Notes: generated by a model not told the origin, from the sequence alone. 9,522 nt of DNA from Candidatus Poribacteria bacterium (GCA_027296925.1 JAPUIP010000788.1:1-9522), one strand, 5' to 3'; numbered from the stretch's first letter, positions 1 through 7,114 are shown. Numbers and translations are program-made.

Positions 1-639
1 AAATGTGTGTGGTGCCACGGCATCAGTGGCAAAGGGGATGGACCCATTGCTTTTCAGATGGGTGCACCCGGCAACCCCAGACCTCGGGATCTGACCAAAG
101 GGGCATACAAATTCCGCTCGACGCCCAGCGGCAAGCTGCCAACGGACGAAGACCTCTTTTTGACGATTACGCGAGGGTTGTCAGGTACGTCGATGCCTGC
201 GTGGCGTGGACTGACCGAGACACAACGCTGGCAACTGGTCTACTATACCAAGACCCTTTCAGGCAAATTTCTTATTGAACAACCCGCTGTACCGATCGAA
301 ATTGGAAGGGAGATTCCTTTGACTTATGAAAGTCGGAAACAAGGGCGAGAGTTCTACATAAAGTTCCAGTGCTGGCAATGTCATGGAACTTCAGGGCGTG
401 GGGATGGTCCCGCTGCGGTGGATCAGAAAGATGAGTGGAATAACCCCAATCCACCGACGAATTTGATGAATCCAGAAGAGTTCAAAGGAGGACGTTCGCC
501 ACGTGATATTTACCGTACGCTGGCAACCGGGCTTGGTGGCGCATCAATGCCTGCGTTTTATCCCGCGCTAAATGATGAACAGTTGTGGCATTTGGCGAAC
601 TATGTAGCTTCCCTTGCGGAAAACGGAATTCGGCAATAA
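1..639 (+). CDS. Diheme c-type cytochrome, 3' part (5' end outside window)
   Basis: Reading frame 1 is open from the first base to TAA at 637-639, giving 212 residues. It starts inside a heme-binding site (CVWCH, residues 2-6), so the true start lies upstream of the window. Two similar class I cytochrome c domains follow each other. Domain 1 has CVWCH, then KGDGP at about 11-15 and a probable axial Met at 65 (GTSMPAW). Domain 2 has CWQCH at 124-128, then GRGDGP and a probable axial Met at 183 (ASMPAF). Each domain therefore has a His/Met-ligated heme c, expected on the periplasmic or outer face of the membrane as an electron carrier. The shared GDGP and SMPA words suggest an internal duplication. 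The partner enzyme should be encoded upstream and cannot be seen. The copper-efflux operon begins 232 bases downstream. The cytochrome class is certain from the motifs; the pathway is unknown. Confidence 0.9.
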   Translation, partial: KCVWCHGISGKGDGPIAFQMGAPGNPRPRDLTKGAYKFRSTPSGKLPTDEDLFLTITRGLSGTSMPAWRGLTETQRWQLVYYTKTLSGKFLIEQPAVPIEIGREIPLTYESRKQGREFYIKFQCWQCHGTSGRGDGPAAVDQKDEWNNPNPPTNLMNPEEFKGGRSPRDIYRTLATGLGGASMPAFYPALNDEQLWHLANYVASLAENGIRQ

Positions 640-679
640 TGCGGACAAACCAATCTGCGCTTCAGCCGGTTGTGCCGCA
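640..679 (+). terminator. Weak stem-loop after the cytochrome gene
   Basis: Immediately after the stop codon, TGCGG (640-644) pairs with CCGCA (675-679). After a 3x3 internal loop, AACC can pair with GGTT, leaving a loop of about 16 bases. No T-run follows, so it is at best a factor-assisted or RNA-stabilising hairpin. The remaining sequence up to the csoR promoter holds no gene that I can support. Confidence 0.25.
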
Positions 680-816
680 CTATGACTCAAATCTGGAATT
701 AATCTTTTGCTCGAAATTTTCAGCGAAAGGTAAGTAAAAGGAGATGATTGGAGTTCTCTTATTCTCGCGCGAACACTTTTTAAACTTTTTTGACGTTTAA
801 AAACCGGGCAAAATTG

Positions 817-825
817 TGATATAAT
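817..825 (+). promoter_or_regulatory. Extended -10 promoter of the copper operon
   Basis: TATAAT at 820-825 is a perfect -10 hexamer and is preceded by TGA, which gives the extended -10 form TGnTATAAT. The region at the ideal -35 distance (TTAAAA, 797-802) is weak. A better TTGACG lies at 790-795 but is 24 bases away, too far for a normal spacer. The predicted start point, about 832, lies inside the CsoR-type operator, which fits repression by blocking polymerase. Confidence 0.7.
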
Positions 826-851
826 TACCCCACCCCCCATGGGTGGGGTAA
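825..851 (+). promoter_or_regulatory. CsoR-type copper operator (inverted repeat)
   Basis: An 11-base arm TTACCCCACCC (825-835) and its exact complement GGGTGGGGTAA (841-851) are separated by five bases. CsoR repressors bind GC-rich inverted repeats of the form TACCC...GGGTA near the promoters of copper-export genes, and this matches closely. It abuts the -10 box and covers the predicted transcription start. It lies about 20 bases upstream of a gene that is itself csoR, so autoregulation of the whole operon is the natural reading. The symmetry is seen directly; binding is inferred. Confidence 0.82.
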
Positions 852-871
852 AAAACAGATAAGGAGAACCT

Positions 872-1150
872 ATGGTAGACGGAGTGACGGCTAAAATTCT
901 CAACCGCCTTAAAACAATCAGAGGGCATGTGCAGGGAATTGAGCGTATGGTCGAAAATGACGACTATTGTATTGATGTTGTCAACCAGATCCTTGCTGTG
1001 GAACGGGCGCTTAAAAAGGTGAATGGCATGGTGCTTGACAGGCACCTGCGCACCTGCGTCACCACAGCAATTCGTGGTGATGAACCCGACGAACGCGAAC
1101 GTGTCATTCGCGAAATGATGACAGTGTTCAACACAACAGCCAAATTGTAG
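872..1150 (+). CDS. csoR: CsoR-family copper-sensing transcriptional repressor
   Basis: The 92-residue product has the usual length for the DUF156/CsoR family, all-helical repressors that bind operator DNA in the apo form and release it on Cu(I) binding. The metal-site signature is visible: Cys33 (DYCIDV), His58 and Cys62 (RHLRTC) correspond to the Cys-His-Cys set of characterised CsoR proteins. The N-terminal helix carries the basic, conserved segment RLKTIRGHVQGIERM. Complete C-H-C ligands favour Cu(I) sensing over the formaldehyde (FrmR) or nickel (RcnR) branches, which normally have a histidine or other ligand pattern near the N-terminus. The start is fixed by AGGAG at 862-866, five bases before ATG. 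The operator upstream and the chaperone and ATPase genes downstream make this the operon's own regulator. Confidence 0.93.
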   Translation: MVDGVTAKILNRLKTIRGHVQGIERMVENDDYCIDVVNQILAVERALKKVNGMVLDRHLRTCVTTAIRGDEPDERERVIREMMTVFNTTAKL

Positions 1151-1238
1151 TCTATCATCCGGCTTTCTCGGGATATAGCAAGGCTCAACCTGTTTCCTGT
1201 TTAACCCAGTAAACCCAAACATGAGGAGGATAACTCGT

Positions 1239-1451
1239 ATGGCAGCGAAAACTTTTAAAGTTCCAAACATCAGTTGTGGTCATTGCGTGATGACCATTGA
1301 GCGGGAAGTGGGTGAGATGGACGGGGTCATCTCGGTACAGGCCAATGAAGCCAAGAGGACGGTCAACGTCGAATGGAACGACCCACCTGCAAGCTGGAAT
1401 GCCATCCAGACATTGTTGAAAGAGATAAATTACCCGCCGGAGAAGGCGTGA
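1239..1451 (+). CDS. copZ: Small heavy-metal-associated (HMA) copper chaperone, CopZ-like
   Basis: This 70-residue single HMA domain has the metal-binding pair Cys13 and Cys16 in ISCGHC, followed by the expected amphipathic helix. Ferredoxin-like proteins of this type carry Cu(I) in the cytoplasm and pass it to the HMA domains or entry site of CopA, and can also feed CsoR. An in-frame ATG at 1221 is possible, but AGGAGG at 1224-1229 lies nine bases before ATG 1239, so the later start is preferred. The usual Met before the first Cys is replaced by Ile-Ser, a common variant in stand-alone chaperones. It lies 88 bases after csoR and 28 bases before copA, without an obvious separate promoter, so it is probably cotranscribed with both. 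Confidence 0.88.
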   Translation: MAAKTFKVPNISCGHCVMTIEREVGEMDGVISVQANEAKRTVNVEWNDPPASWNAIQTLLKEINYPPEKA

Positions 1452-1479
1452 CCGATATACTGTAACACGAGAGGGTATT

Positions 1480-3966
1480 ATGATGACTGAAAAACAGATC
1501 ACACTGCCCATCACAGGCATGCACTGCGCGAATTGTGCGAACACGATTACGCGCAATCTCAAGAAGCTAGACGGGGTTGCCGAAGTTTCCGTCAACTATG
1601 CAACCGAAAAGGCAACAGTCACTTTTGACCCATCTGTGCTAGATGAGAATGCGATTATCAACAGAATTAAAGACGTCGGCTACGGGATACCGACAGCGAC
1701 AGTCGAACTACCAATCACAGGGATGACCTGTGCCAACTGCGCGGCAACCATCGAACGAACGCTCAAGAAGATGGCCCCGGACGTGGTAGAGGCGACCGTT
1801 AATTTTGCCACTGAGAAAGCAAATGTGGAATACATTCCCGGCGAGATTACCCCCGCTGACCTGATTGCGGCCATCAAAGCGGCAGGCTACGGCGTTGTCG
1901 AAGCGGATACTGACCTACTCGAAGACGCCGAGGGTGCTGCCCGCGAAGCAGAAATCCGCGACCAGACGCGCAAGTTTTGGGTGGGTGTCGCGTTCTCAGT
2001 GCCTCTGTTTGCCCTGAGTATGGCTCGCGACTTTGGATTGCTCGGAGCTTGGTCTCATGCGCCTTGGGTCAACTGGCTGATGCTGACTCTAGCAACGCCG
2101 GTGCAATTTTATGTCGGCTGGGACTATTACATCGGTGGCTTTAAGGCGTTGCGTAACCGCACAGCCAACATGGATGTGCTGGTTGCGATGGGTTCGTCGG
2201 CGGCTTTCTTCTACAGCTTGCCCGTCACGATTGCCCTGACTCTCGGTAGTAACGCCTTGGGGAACCACGTTTACTTTGAGACCGCCGCGGTCATCATCAC
2301 GCTGATCAAGCTCGGCAAACTGCTAGAGGTACGTGCCAAAGGGAAAACCAGTGCCGCGATTAAAAAGCTGATGGGGCTTCGGGCAAAAACCGCTCGCGTC
2401 GTGAGGGGCGATGAAGAGATTGACATTCCCATCGAGGGTGTGAGCGTTGGCGACGTGGTCATCGTACGACCGGGCGAAAGCATTCCGGTCGATGGCGTTG
2501 TTATTGAAGGACACTCCGCTGTGGACGAGAGCATGCTCACGGGTGAAAGTCTTCCGGTGACCAAGGAGTCGGGCGATGAAGTGGTTGGGGCGACCCTCAA
2601 CAAACAGGGGCGGCTCAAATTCAAGGCGACAAAGGTCGGTGCAGAGACGGCGCTCGCACAGATCATCCGGATGGTGCAAGAGGCACAAGGGAGCAAAGCG
2701 CCGATTCAACGCCTCGCGGATCGGGTTGCGAGTGTCTTCGTGCCGGTGGTCATTGGCATTGCGGCGGTGACGCTGCTGGTGTGGTGGTTTGCGGTGGGCG
2801 TTGGTTTCACACCGGCGATGATCCGGATGGTAGCAGTGTTGGTCATCGCGTGTCCATGTGCGTTGGGGCTTGCCACACCGACCGCGATTATGGTCGGTAC
2901 AGGCCTTGGGGCAGAGAACGGTATCCTCTTCAAAAACAGCGAGGCGCTCGAAGGCGCCCATTCGCTCAAAGTAATTGTTCTCGACAAGACGGGAACCATC
3001 ACCGAAGGGCAACCATCGGTGACAGACGTGGTGGCAGGGACGGTAAAATCAGTGAGCAGGGGGACGACAAATCCAGACGAATGGCTTGTGAAACTCGCCG
3101 CATCGGCTGAACGTGGAAGCGAACACCCGCTTGGCGAGGCGATCGTACGGGCAGCACAAGAGCGCGGGCAAAAGCTGGTCGAACCGGACCACTTTGAAGC
3201 GGTGACCGGGCACGGCATCGTCGCTCAGGTGGAAGGGCATCAAGTCGCGATAGGCAATCTCAGGATGATGACGGAGCAATCCATTCACACGGGTGATTTG
3301 GAGTCGGAAGCAGAACGGTTGCAGTCGGAAGCCAAGACCGCCATCTGGGTGGCAATTGATGGCGAAGCGGTCGGTCTTCTCGCCGTGGCAGACACCGTCA
3401 AACCAACTTCTTTAGCGGCTATTGCTGAAATGCACCGACTCGGCTTGCAGGTCGTGATGATGACCGGCGATAACCGCGCCACCGCCGAAAACATTGCCAA
3501 AGCGATCGGGATTGACCGCGTACTTGCCGAGGTCTTGCCCGGCGACAAGGCGGCAGAGGTGAAAAAACTACAATCAGAGAGCAGTGGACTGGTCGCAATG
3601 GTCGGTGACGGCATCAACGATGCGCCTGCGCTGGCTCAAGCCAACGTGGGGATTGCCATCGGCACAGGTACGGATGTGGCGATGGAGACGGCCGACGTCA
3701 CTCTGATGCGCGGCGACCTTCGCTCCGTGCCCCAAGCCATTGCCTTAAGCAAGGCGACGATGCGTACGATTAAACAGAACCTCTTCTGGGCCTTCTTCTA
3801 CAATGTCATTCTTATCCCGGTGGCAGTGGGCGTTCTCCATCCGCTCCTCTTCCTGCCAATGATGCTTCGCGATTTGCATCCGGTGCTGGCAGCTTTTGCG
3901 ATGGCCTTTAGCAGCGTGACCGTTGTGACCAATAGTCTGCGATTGCGAAGCGTGAAGCTAAATTGA
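1480..3966 (+). CDS. copA: Cu(I)-exporting P1B-type ATPase with two N-terminal HMA domains
   Basis: The 828-residue protein is full length for CopA. Two HMA domains carry GMHCANC (13-19) and GMTCANC (81-87). Membrane segments follow at about 165-285. The actuator motif TGES is at 354-357, the membrane metal site CPC at 458-460, the phosphorylated Asp502 in DKTGT, the P1B nucleotide-domain SEHP at 547-550, and GDGIND at 709-714. In the last helices, the NxxxxxxYN pattern (767-775) and MAFSS (808-812) match the Cu(I)-selective P1B-1 class rather than Zn/Cd pumps. It uses ATP to move Cu(I) out of the cytoplasm. GAGG at 1471-1474 serves ATG 1480 or the adjacent ATG 1483, so the start is uncertain by one codon. 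Expression should follow the CsoR operator at the head of the operon. Confidence 0.96.
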   Translation: MMTEKQITLPITGMHCANCANTITRNLKKLDGVAEVSVNYATEKATVTFDPSVLDENAIINRIKDVGYGIPTATVELPITGMTCANCAATIERTLKKMAPDVVEATVNFATEKANVEYIPGEITPADLIAAIKAAGYGVVEADTDLLEDAEGAAREAEIRDQTRKFWVGVAFSVPLFALSMARDFGLLGAWSHAPWVNWLMLTLATPVQFYVGWDYYIGGFKALRNRTANMDVLVAMGSSAAFFYSLPVTIALTLGSNALGNHVYFETAAVIITLIKLGKLLEVRAKGKTSAAIKKLMGLRAKTARVVRGDEEIDIPIEGVSVGDVVIVRPGESIPVDGVVIEGHSAVDESMLTGESLPVTKESGDEVVGATLNKQGRLKFKATKVGAETALAQIIRMVQEAQGSKAPIQRLADRVASVFVPVVIGIAAVTLLVWWFAVGVGFTPAMIRMVAVLVIACPCALGLATPTAIMVGTGLGAENGILFKNSEALEGAHSLKVIVLDKTGTITEGQPSVTDVVAGTVKSVSRGTTNPDEWLVKLAASAERGSEHPLGEAIVRAAQERGQKLVEPDHFEAVTGHGIVAQVEGHQVAIGNLRMMTEQSIHTGDLESEAERLQSEAKTAIWVAIDGEAVGLLAVADTVKPTSLAAIAEMHRLGLQVVMMTGDNRATAENIAKAIGIDRVLAEVLPGDKAAEVKKLQSESSGLVAMVGDGINDAPALAQANVGIAIGTGTDVAMETADVTLMRGDLRSVPQAIALSKATMRTIKQNLFWAFFYNVILIPVAVGVLHPLLFLPMMLRDLHPVLAAFAMAFSSVTVVTNSLRLRSVKLN

Positions 3967-4136
3967 CGTCATACTCGAGGTCGCACAATGGCTTTCTCGC
4001 CGTGCAGCCCAAACAACGCAGAGTCTTCACCCTTTACCATTTGAAAAGGCTTTCGCTTTCTGAGATTGCTCATACGCTGGGGCGATCTATCGGCGCCGTC
4101 AAAGCCAATCTCTTCAGCGCACGGAGAAATCTGTGA
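3963..4136 (+). pseudogene. ECF sigma factor region 4 remnant
   Basis: A frame open from 3936 to TGA at 4134-4136 encodes, from about 3996, 46 residues that read like region 4 of an ECF/sigma-70 family factor: QPKQRRVF, then LSLSEIAHTLGRS, then GAVKANLFSARRNL. This is the helix-turn-helix that contacts the -35 element. No region 2 precedes it, and there is no ATG. The only in-frame start candidates are TTG at 3963, overlapping the copA stop, and GTG at 4002, neither with a clear ribosome site. The match ends a few residues before the usual C-terminus. I read it as the tail of a broken sigma gene rather than a working protein, although a stand-alone region-4 protein is not excluded. The assignment is by eye from motif pattern. 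Confidence 0.68.
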
Positions 4137-4168
4137 AATGCTCTTCGATTTTATCTGCAAATTGTTTA

Positions 4169-4199
4169 TTGACCAACGCTGCGGAATGCCGGTTAAAAT
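4169..4199 (+). promoter_or_regulatory. Possible promoter for the PepSY pair
   Basis: TTGACC (4169-4174) and TAAAAT (4194-4199) are separated by 19 bases, slightly long for a sigma-70 promoter. It lies between the sigma remnant and the next gene, leaving an untranslated leader of about 20 bases. Read-through from copA is an alternative. Confidence 0.35.
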
Positions 4200-4225
4200 C
4201 CCACTTTTAGCGGGGAGGACAAAGA

Positions 4226-4861
4226 ATGAAACCCATTCGCATCTTTTCTAAAAGCCTTTACTTTTGGATTCGTGAACTGCATCTCTATTTTGGGCTGTTC
4301 ATTAGTCCGTTCATTCTGATCTTTGCCATCAGTACCATTTTGTTCAACCATACTTTCAAGCCGTGGGATAAGGCAAGAGTTCAAGAAACGAGTGCGTCGG
4401 TAGAAATACCAGAAGGCGTGACCGGTGGCGCAGAAGGACTCAAGCCCGCAAAACAGATTCTGCGTCAAGTGGGGGTCTCCGGTGAAATCAGCTACCTTCG
4501 TTACCGCCCCAAACAAAACCGTCTGATTATCCCAGTGATGAAACCGGGGCAGGAGATTACCATTGACGTCGATTTGGAGAAAGGGGCGGCAGCGATAAAA
4601 CGACGGGACACCGATATCTGGGAAGCCCTGTTCTATCTGCACAAATCCCCCGGACAGCACAATGCCAATATTCGTGGAAATTGGGTCTTTACTCAAATCT
4701 GGAGATGGCTGGCGGATACCGTCGTCTACCTGATTCTCTTCATTTCTGCCAGCGGTATCTACATGTGGACGGTGCTTGTAGCCGAGCGAAAGATCGGCCT
4801 GATTCTGTTGGGAGCGGGCGGTCTCTCTTTTCTGCTGATTGTGTATGCCATCGTTGCCTAA
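4226..4861 (+). CDS. PepSY-associated TM (PepSY_TM-type) membrane protein, copy 1
   Basis: The 211-residue protein has one membrane helix near the N-terminus (about 21-40), a soluble extracytoplasmic stretch with a PepSY-like segment (about 74-125), and two C-terminal helices (about 162-182 and 190-210). Conserved features are His19 (RELHLYFGL), His42 (LFNHTF), His139 (YLHKSPG) and SGIYMW before the third helix. Proteins of this type occur with iron or siderophore uptake and reduction genes, where membrane histidines are thought to bind heme or metal. A role in membrane electron transfer to a metal is possible but inferred. The start is well set: GGGGAGGA at 4212-4219 lies six bases before ATG. 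It is followed after 26 bases by a paralogue, so the two are probably coexpressed and may form a heterodimer. The exact subfamily is uncertain. Confidence 0.72.
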   Translation: MKPIRIFSKSLYFWIRELHLYFGLFISPFILIFAISTILFNHTFKPWDKARVQETSASVEIPEGVTGGAEGLKPAKQILRQVGVSGEISYLRYRPKQNRLIIPVMKPGQEITIDVDLEKGAAAIKRRDTDIWEALFYLHKSPGQHNANIRGNWVFTQIWRWLADTVVYLILFISASGIYMWTVLVAERKIGLILLGAGGLSFLLIVYAIVA

Positions 4862-4887
4862 ACCACTTCAATATACGGGGGAAAACA

Positions 4888-5532
4888 ATGCCTTTAAGAA
4901 ACGGACCCAAATGGGTCGAAACTTGGAACCGAAAGTTCCATATCTACATTGGGCTGTATCTTCTACTATTCGTGTGGTTGTTCTCGATCTCAGGACTCTT
5001 GTTGAATCACCCGAAATGGCGGTTTGCTCAGTTCTGGCCCCAACGAAAACAATCCTCGTTTGAGCGTCCTATCCAACCCCCAATGGAGACCGAAAATTTG
5101 GCAAAAGCGACGAGTCTGATGCGGCAGCTCGACATTAAGGGAGAAATCCAACAAATCACGACGCATCCCGAAAAATCGCAGTTCGATTTCAGAGTTTTTA
5201 GGCCGGGTCATATTATCGACATCAAGGCAGATCTCGATACCAAGCGTGCGAAGATTTCGCAGATTCAGGTCAACGGGTGGGGCGTTTTTCGGGCGTTGCA
5301 CCAATTCTCAGGCGTGCGAATGAATGACCCGAAAGAGAAACGGGATTGGCTTTGGACCCGGATCTGGAGTCTCTCAATGGACGCCGTTGCGCTGGGAATC
5401 ATCATCATGGTGCTTAGTGGTATCTATATGTGGTATAAACTTTTGGCGAAGAGACGCTTGGGGTTGATTGTTCTGGGGTTGGGAGCGCTGTGCTGTGGGA
5501 TCTTTGTTTTTGGACTGGGTTTTTTGCCATGA
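4888..5532 (+). CDS. PepSY-associated TM (PepSY_TM-type) membrane protein, copy 2
   Basis: This 214-residue paralogue of the preceding gene has the same plan: helix 1 at about 19-39, a PepSY-like segment at about 70-127, and helices at about 164-182 and 190-211. His18, His41 and His138 match His19, His42 and His139 of copy 1 with identical spacing (23 and 97 residues), and SGIYMW is also shared. The frame is open far upstream of ATG 4888, but that stretch overlaps copy 1 and reads as its shadow. ATG 4888 gives the homologous N-terminus and is preceded by the purine-rich GGGGG (4877-4881), a modest ribosome site. The retained histidines argue that both copies function. The pair may form a two-subunit heme- or metal-binding membrane unit; the substrate is unknown. 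Confidence 0.72.
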   Translation: MPLRNGPKWVETWNRKFHIYIGLYLLLFVWLFSISGLLLNHPKWRFAQFWPQRKQSSFERPIQPPMETENLAKATSLMRQLDIKGEIQQITTHPEKSQFDFRVFRPGHIIDIKADLDTKRAKISQIQVNGWGVFRALHQFSGVRMNDPKEKRDWLWTRIWSLSMDAVALGIIIMVLSGIYMWYKLLAKRRLGLIVLGLGALCCGIFVFGLGFLP

Positions 5533-5550
5533 AAAATTCAGTTCATCATG

Positions 5551-5584
5551 TTCGCCAATCAACTTGTCCGTCGTAATTGGCGAA
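5551..5584. terminator. Hairpin between convergent genes, possible bidirectional terminator
   Basis: TTCGCCAAT (5551-5559) and ATTGGCGAA (5576-5584) are perfect 9-base complements with a 16-base loop. It sits in the 77-base gap between the ends of the plus-strand PepSY gene and the minus-strand CoA-transferase gene, where a shared terminator is expected. Neither side has a strong T-run, so intrinsic termination is uncertain. Confidence 0.4.
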
Positions 5585-5609
5585 GGTATTGGTACCCATT
5601 CCTAATTCG

Positions 5610-6797
5610 TTACACAACGCCTTCCTGTTTCAGCAGATCAACTGCATCGTGACGCAGCCCCAACAAGTCCGTCAACACTTCGACCGTATGCTCGCCCAGA
5701 TTGGGCGCCGGCGCGTCGACACGGCCGGGGGTCTCGGACAGCTTAATCGGAATCCCCGGAATTTGCACGGGGCCCGTTCTGTCATGTTCGACATCCACGA
5801 TCATCTCCCGGGCCAGAACCTGCGGGTCATTGGCGACCTGATCGATGGTGTTGACGGGGCCGCACGGAACACCAATCCCCTCAAGCGCTGCAATCCACTG
5901 CTCGGTTGTGCGTTGGCCCATCATCTCAGCCAGGATTGGAAAAAGTTCGTCGTGATGATCGGTACGCAGCGCATTCGTAGAAAACCTCTCATCGTCAATC
6001 AGTTCCGGGCGATTGACATGTTCGCAAAACTTCCGCCACAGTTCATTGTTCCCAATGGCAATGACCACATAGCCGTCTGCGGACTCAAAAACCTCAAACG
6101 GCGTGATGGTCGGGTGACGCCTGCCCAATGGTCGAGGCGCTTCACCCGTAGAGAAATATCGAACCATCGCGTTCTCTAAGATTGCGACCTGGCAATCCAG
6201 CATCCCCACGTCGATAAGTTGCCCTTCGCCCGTCTGATCGCGGTGCCGAAGTGCGGAGAGGATGCCAATCGTGGTGAAGAGTGCCGCCGTAATATCGCCA
6301 ATCGAAGTACCCACACGCACAGGGGGACGGTCCGGTTCGCCGGTGATGCTGAGAAGCCCACCCATGCCCTGAATGATCATGTCATACGCTCCCCGCGTGG
6401 CGTAAGGGCCCGTCTGACCGAACCCTGAACAGGCGGCGTAGAGCAGTGAGGGGTAATGCGCCTTGAGGGATTCGTAATCCAATCCGAGTTTCTTCATGGT
6501 TCCCGGTCGAAAATTCTCAACAAGCACATCCGATTGCTTCACCAGATCCAGAAAGATCGCTTTACCCCGCGGATCTTTTAGATTCAAGGTGACGCTCTTT
6601 TTGCCCCGGTTGATACTCATAAAATAAAGGCTGAAGTCGTTTTTGAAAGGCCCGAAACCTCTCGCCTCATCTCCAGCGCCCGGCTGTTCAATTTTGATGA
6701 CCTCTGCGCCGAGATCGCCTAATACCATTGTTGCATAGGGCCCCGCCAGAATGCGCGTGAGATCTAAAACCCGTATCCCTTGTAATGGACCTGCCAT
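5610..6797 (-). CDS. CaiB/BaiF family (family III) CoA-transferase
   Basis: The 395-residue protein has the normal length for family III CoA-transferases, which move CoA between carboxylic acids through an aspartyl-CoA anhydride and form interlocked dimers. Family signatures are GIRVLDLTRILAGPYATM at the N-terminus, GAEVIKIEQPG (30-40), NRGKKSVTLNLK (63-74), VLVENFRPG (91-99), GFGQTGPY (125-132) and RGAYDMIIQG (135-144), in which Asp139 is the likely catalytic nucleophile. Late motifs GIGVPCGPVNT and EHTVEVL are also typical. The substrate cannot be read from sequence; members act on oxalate, carnitine, succinate/aryl-succinates and others. The start is supported by GAGAGG seven bases upstream of ATG. 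It stands alone, convergent with the PepSY pair, with its own promoter, and no catabolic partner gene is visible. Confidence 0.92.
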   Translation of the reverse strand: MAGPLQGIRVLDLTRILAGPYATMVLGDLGAEVIKIEQPGAGDEARGFGPFKNDFSLYFMSINRGKKSVTLNLKDPRGKAIFLDLVKQSDVLVENFRPGTMKKLGLDYESLKAHYPSLLYAACSGFGQTGPYATRGAYDMIIQGMGGLLSITGEPDRPPVRVGTSIGDITAALFTTIGILSALRHRDQTGEGQLIDVGMLDCQVAILENAMVRYFSTGEAPRPLGRRHPTITPFEVFESADGYVVIAIGNNELWRKFCEHVNRPELIDDERFSTNALRTDHHDELFPILAEMMGQRTTEQWIAALEGIGVPCGPVNTIDQVANDPQVLAREMIVDVEHDRTGPVQIPGIPIKLSETPGRVDAPAPNLGEHTVEVLTDLLGLRHDAVDLLKQEGVV

Positions 6798-6834
6798 CTG
6801 CTTTCCTCTCTTTGATTGATGATGTGATTTCCTT

Positions 6835-6862
6835 ATTTTAGCACAATTCGTTTATTTTTCAA
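6835..6862 (-). promoter_or_regulatory. Promoter of the CoA-transferase gene
   Basis: On the minus strand TTGAAA (complement of 6857-6862) and TAAAAT (complement of 6835-6840) are separated by 16 bases. The -10 box is preceded by TGC, giving an extended -10. It lies 38 bases upstream of the ATG, in the right orientation. Confidence 0.6.
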
Positions 6863-6875
6863 AGCCCTCACTTTT

Positions 6876-6974
6876 GTCATTCTGAGGAGCGTAGCAAAGC
6901 CTGTCCTGCCTGTCGCGCCTGTGCCGAGCTTCGAGGTAAGCTTCGAGGGGAGCTTGCCGAAGGGAAGAATCCGG
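6876..6974. repeat. Dispersed repeat with nested short tandem repeats
   Basis: The segment opens with GTCATTCTGAGGAGCGTAGC and closes with GAAGAATCC-type words, the two ends of a repeat common in intergenic DNA of several environmental phyla. Between them lie three 9-base units beginning GCCTGT (6899-6925), then 12-base units AGCTTCGAGGnn at 6927-6938 and 6939-6950 with a degenerate third at 6951-6962. The words GCCTG and AGCTTCGA recur in opposite orientation at the right end of the window. No coding potential is evident. Positions 6975-7086 contain nothing that I recognise. Confidence 0.6.
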
Positions 6975-7086
6975 TCATGCGAAGGACGTTAGCAGCCTAT
7001 AGATCTGTAATTCGTGTGAGAACATGCGGATGAATTCAACCAATGCGGATGGACATGAAAAACGGTGTTTGACGCCACATTTTCTA

Positions 7087-7114
7087 TTGACACCGTCCGG
7101 CGAATGGGTATAAT
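7087..7114 (+). promoter_or_regulatory. Near-consensus sigma-70 promoter upstream of the NACHT remnant
   Basis: TTGACA (7087-7092) and TATAAT (7109-7114) are both perfect consensus hexamers with a 16-base spacer. The -10 runs on into AGCGTC, as does the promoter at 9212-9240. A small hairpin, TGGTC-AAA-GACCA (7128-7140), lies just downstream in the leader and could be an operator or a chance palindrome. Confidence 0.75.

Noticed and set aside
744..800. Tiny 18-codon ORF before the csoR promoter, preceded by AGGAG
   Set aside because: The ribosome-site spacing is about one base, there is no promoter evidence, and it runs into the promoter region. Probably chance.
1199..1214. Short inverted repeat GTTTA...TAAAC before the copZ gene as a second operator
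   Set aside because: Arms of only five bases, AT-rich, and unlike the GC-rich operator at 825-851.
4066..4251. ATG-started ORF across the copA-PepSY gap
   Set aside because: It overlaps the sigma region-4 reading in a different frame and runs through the ribosome site and start of the PepSY gene. No family resemblance.
4681..4887. In-frame upstream extension of the second PepSY gene
   Set aside because: It overlaps the first PepSY gene in another frame and has no family character. ATG 4888 gives the homologous N-terminus.
5577..6179. 200-codon plus-strand ORF opposite the CoA-transferase
   Set aside because: It is antisense to a gene with strong family motifs across the same positions and has no ribosome site or recognised domain.
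6876..6974. CRISPR-like array
   Set aside because: The repeats are 9 and 12 bases, contiguous and without spacers. This is tandem repetition inside a dispersed repeat.
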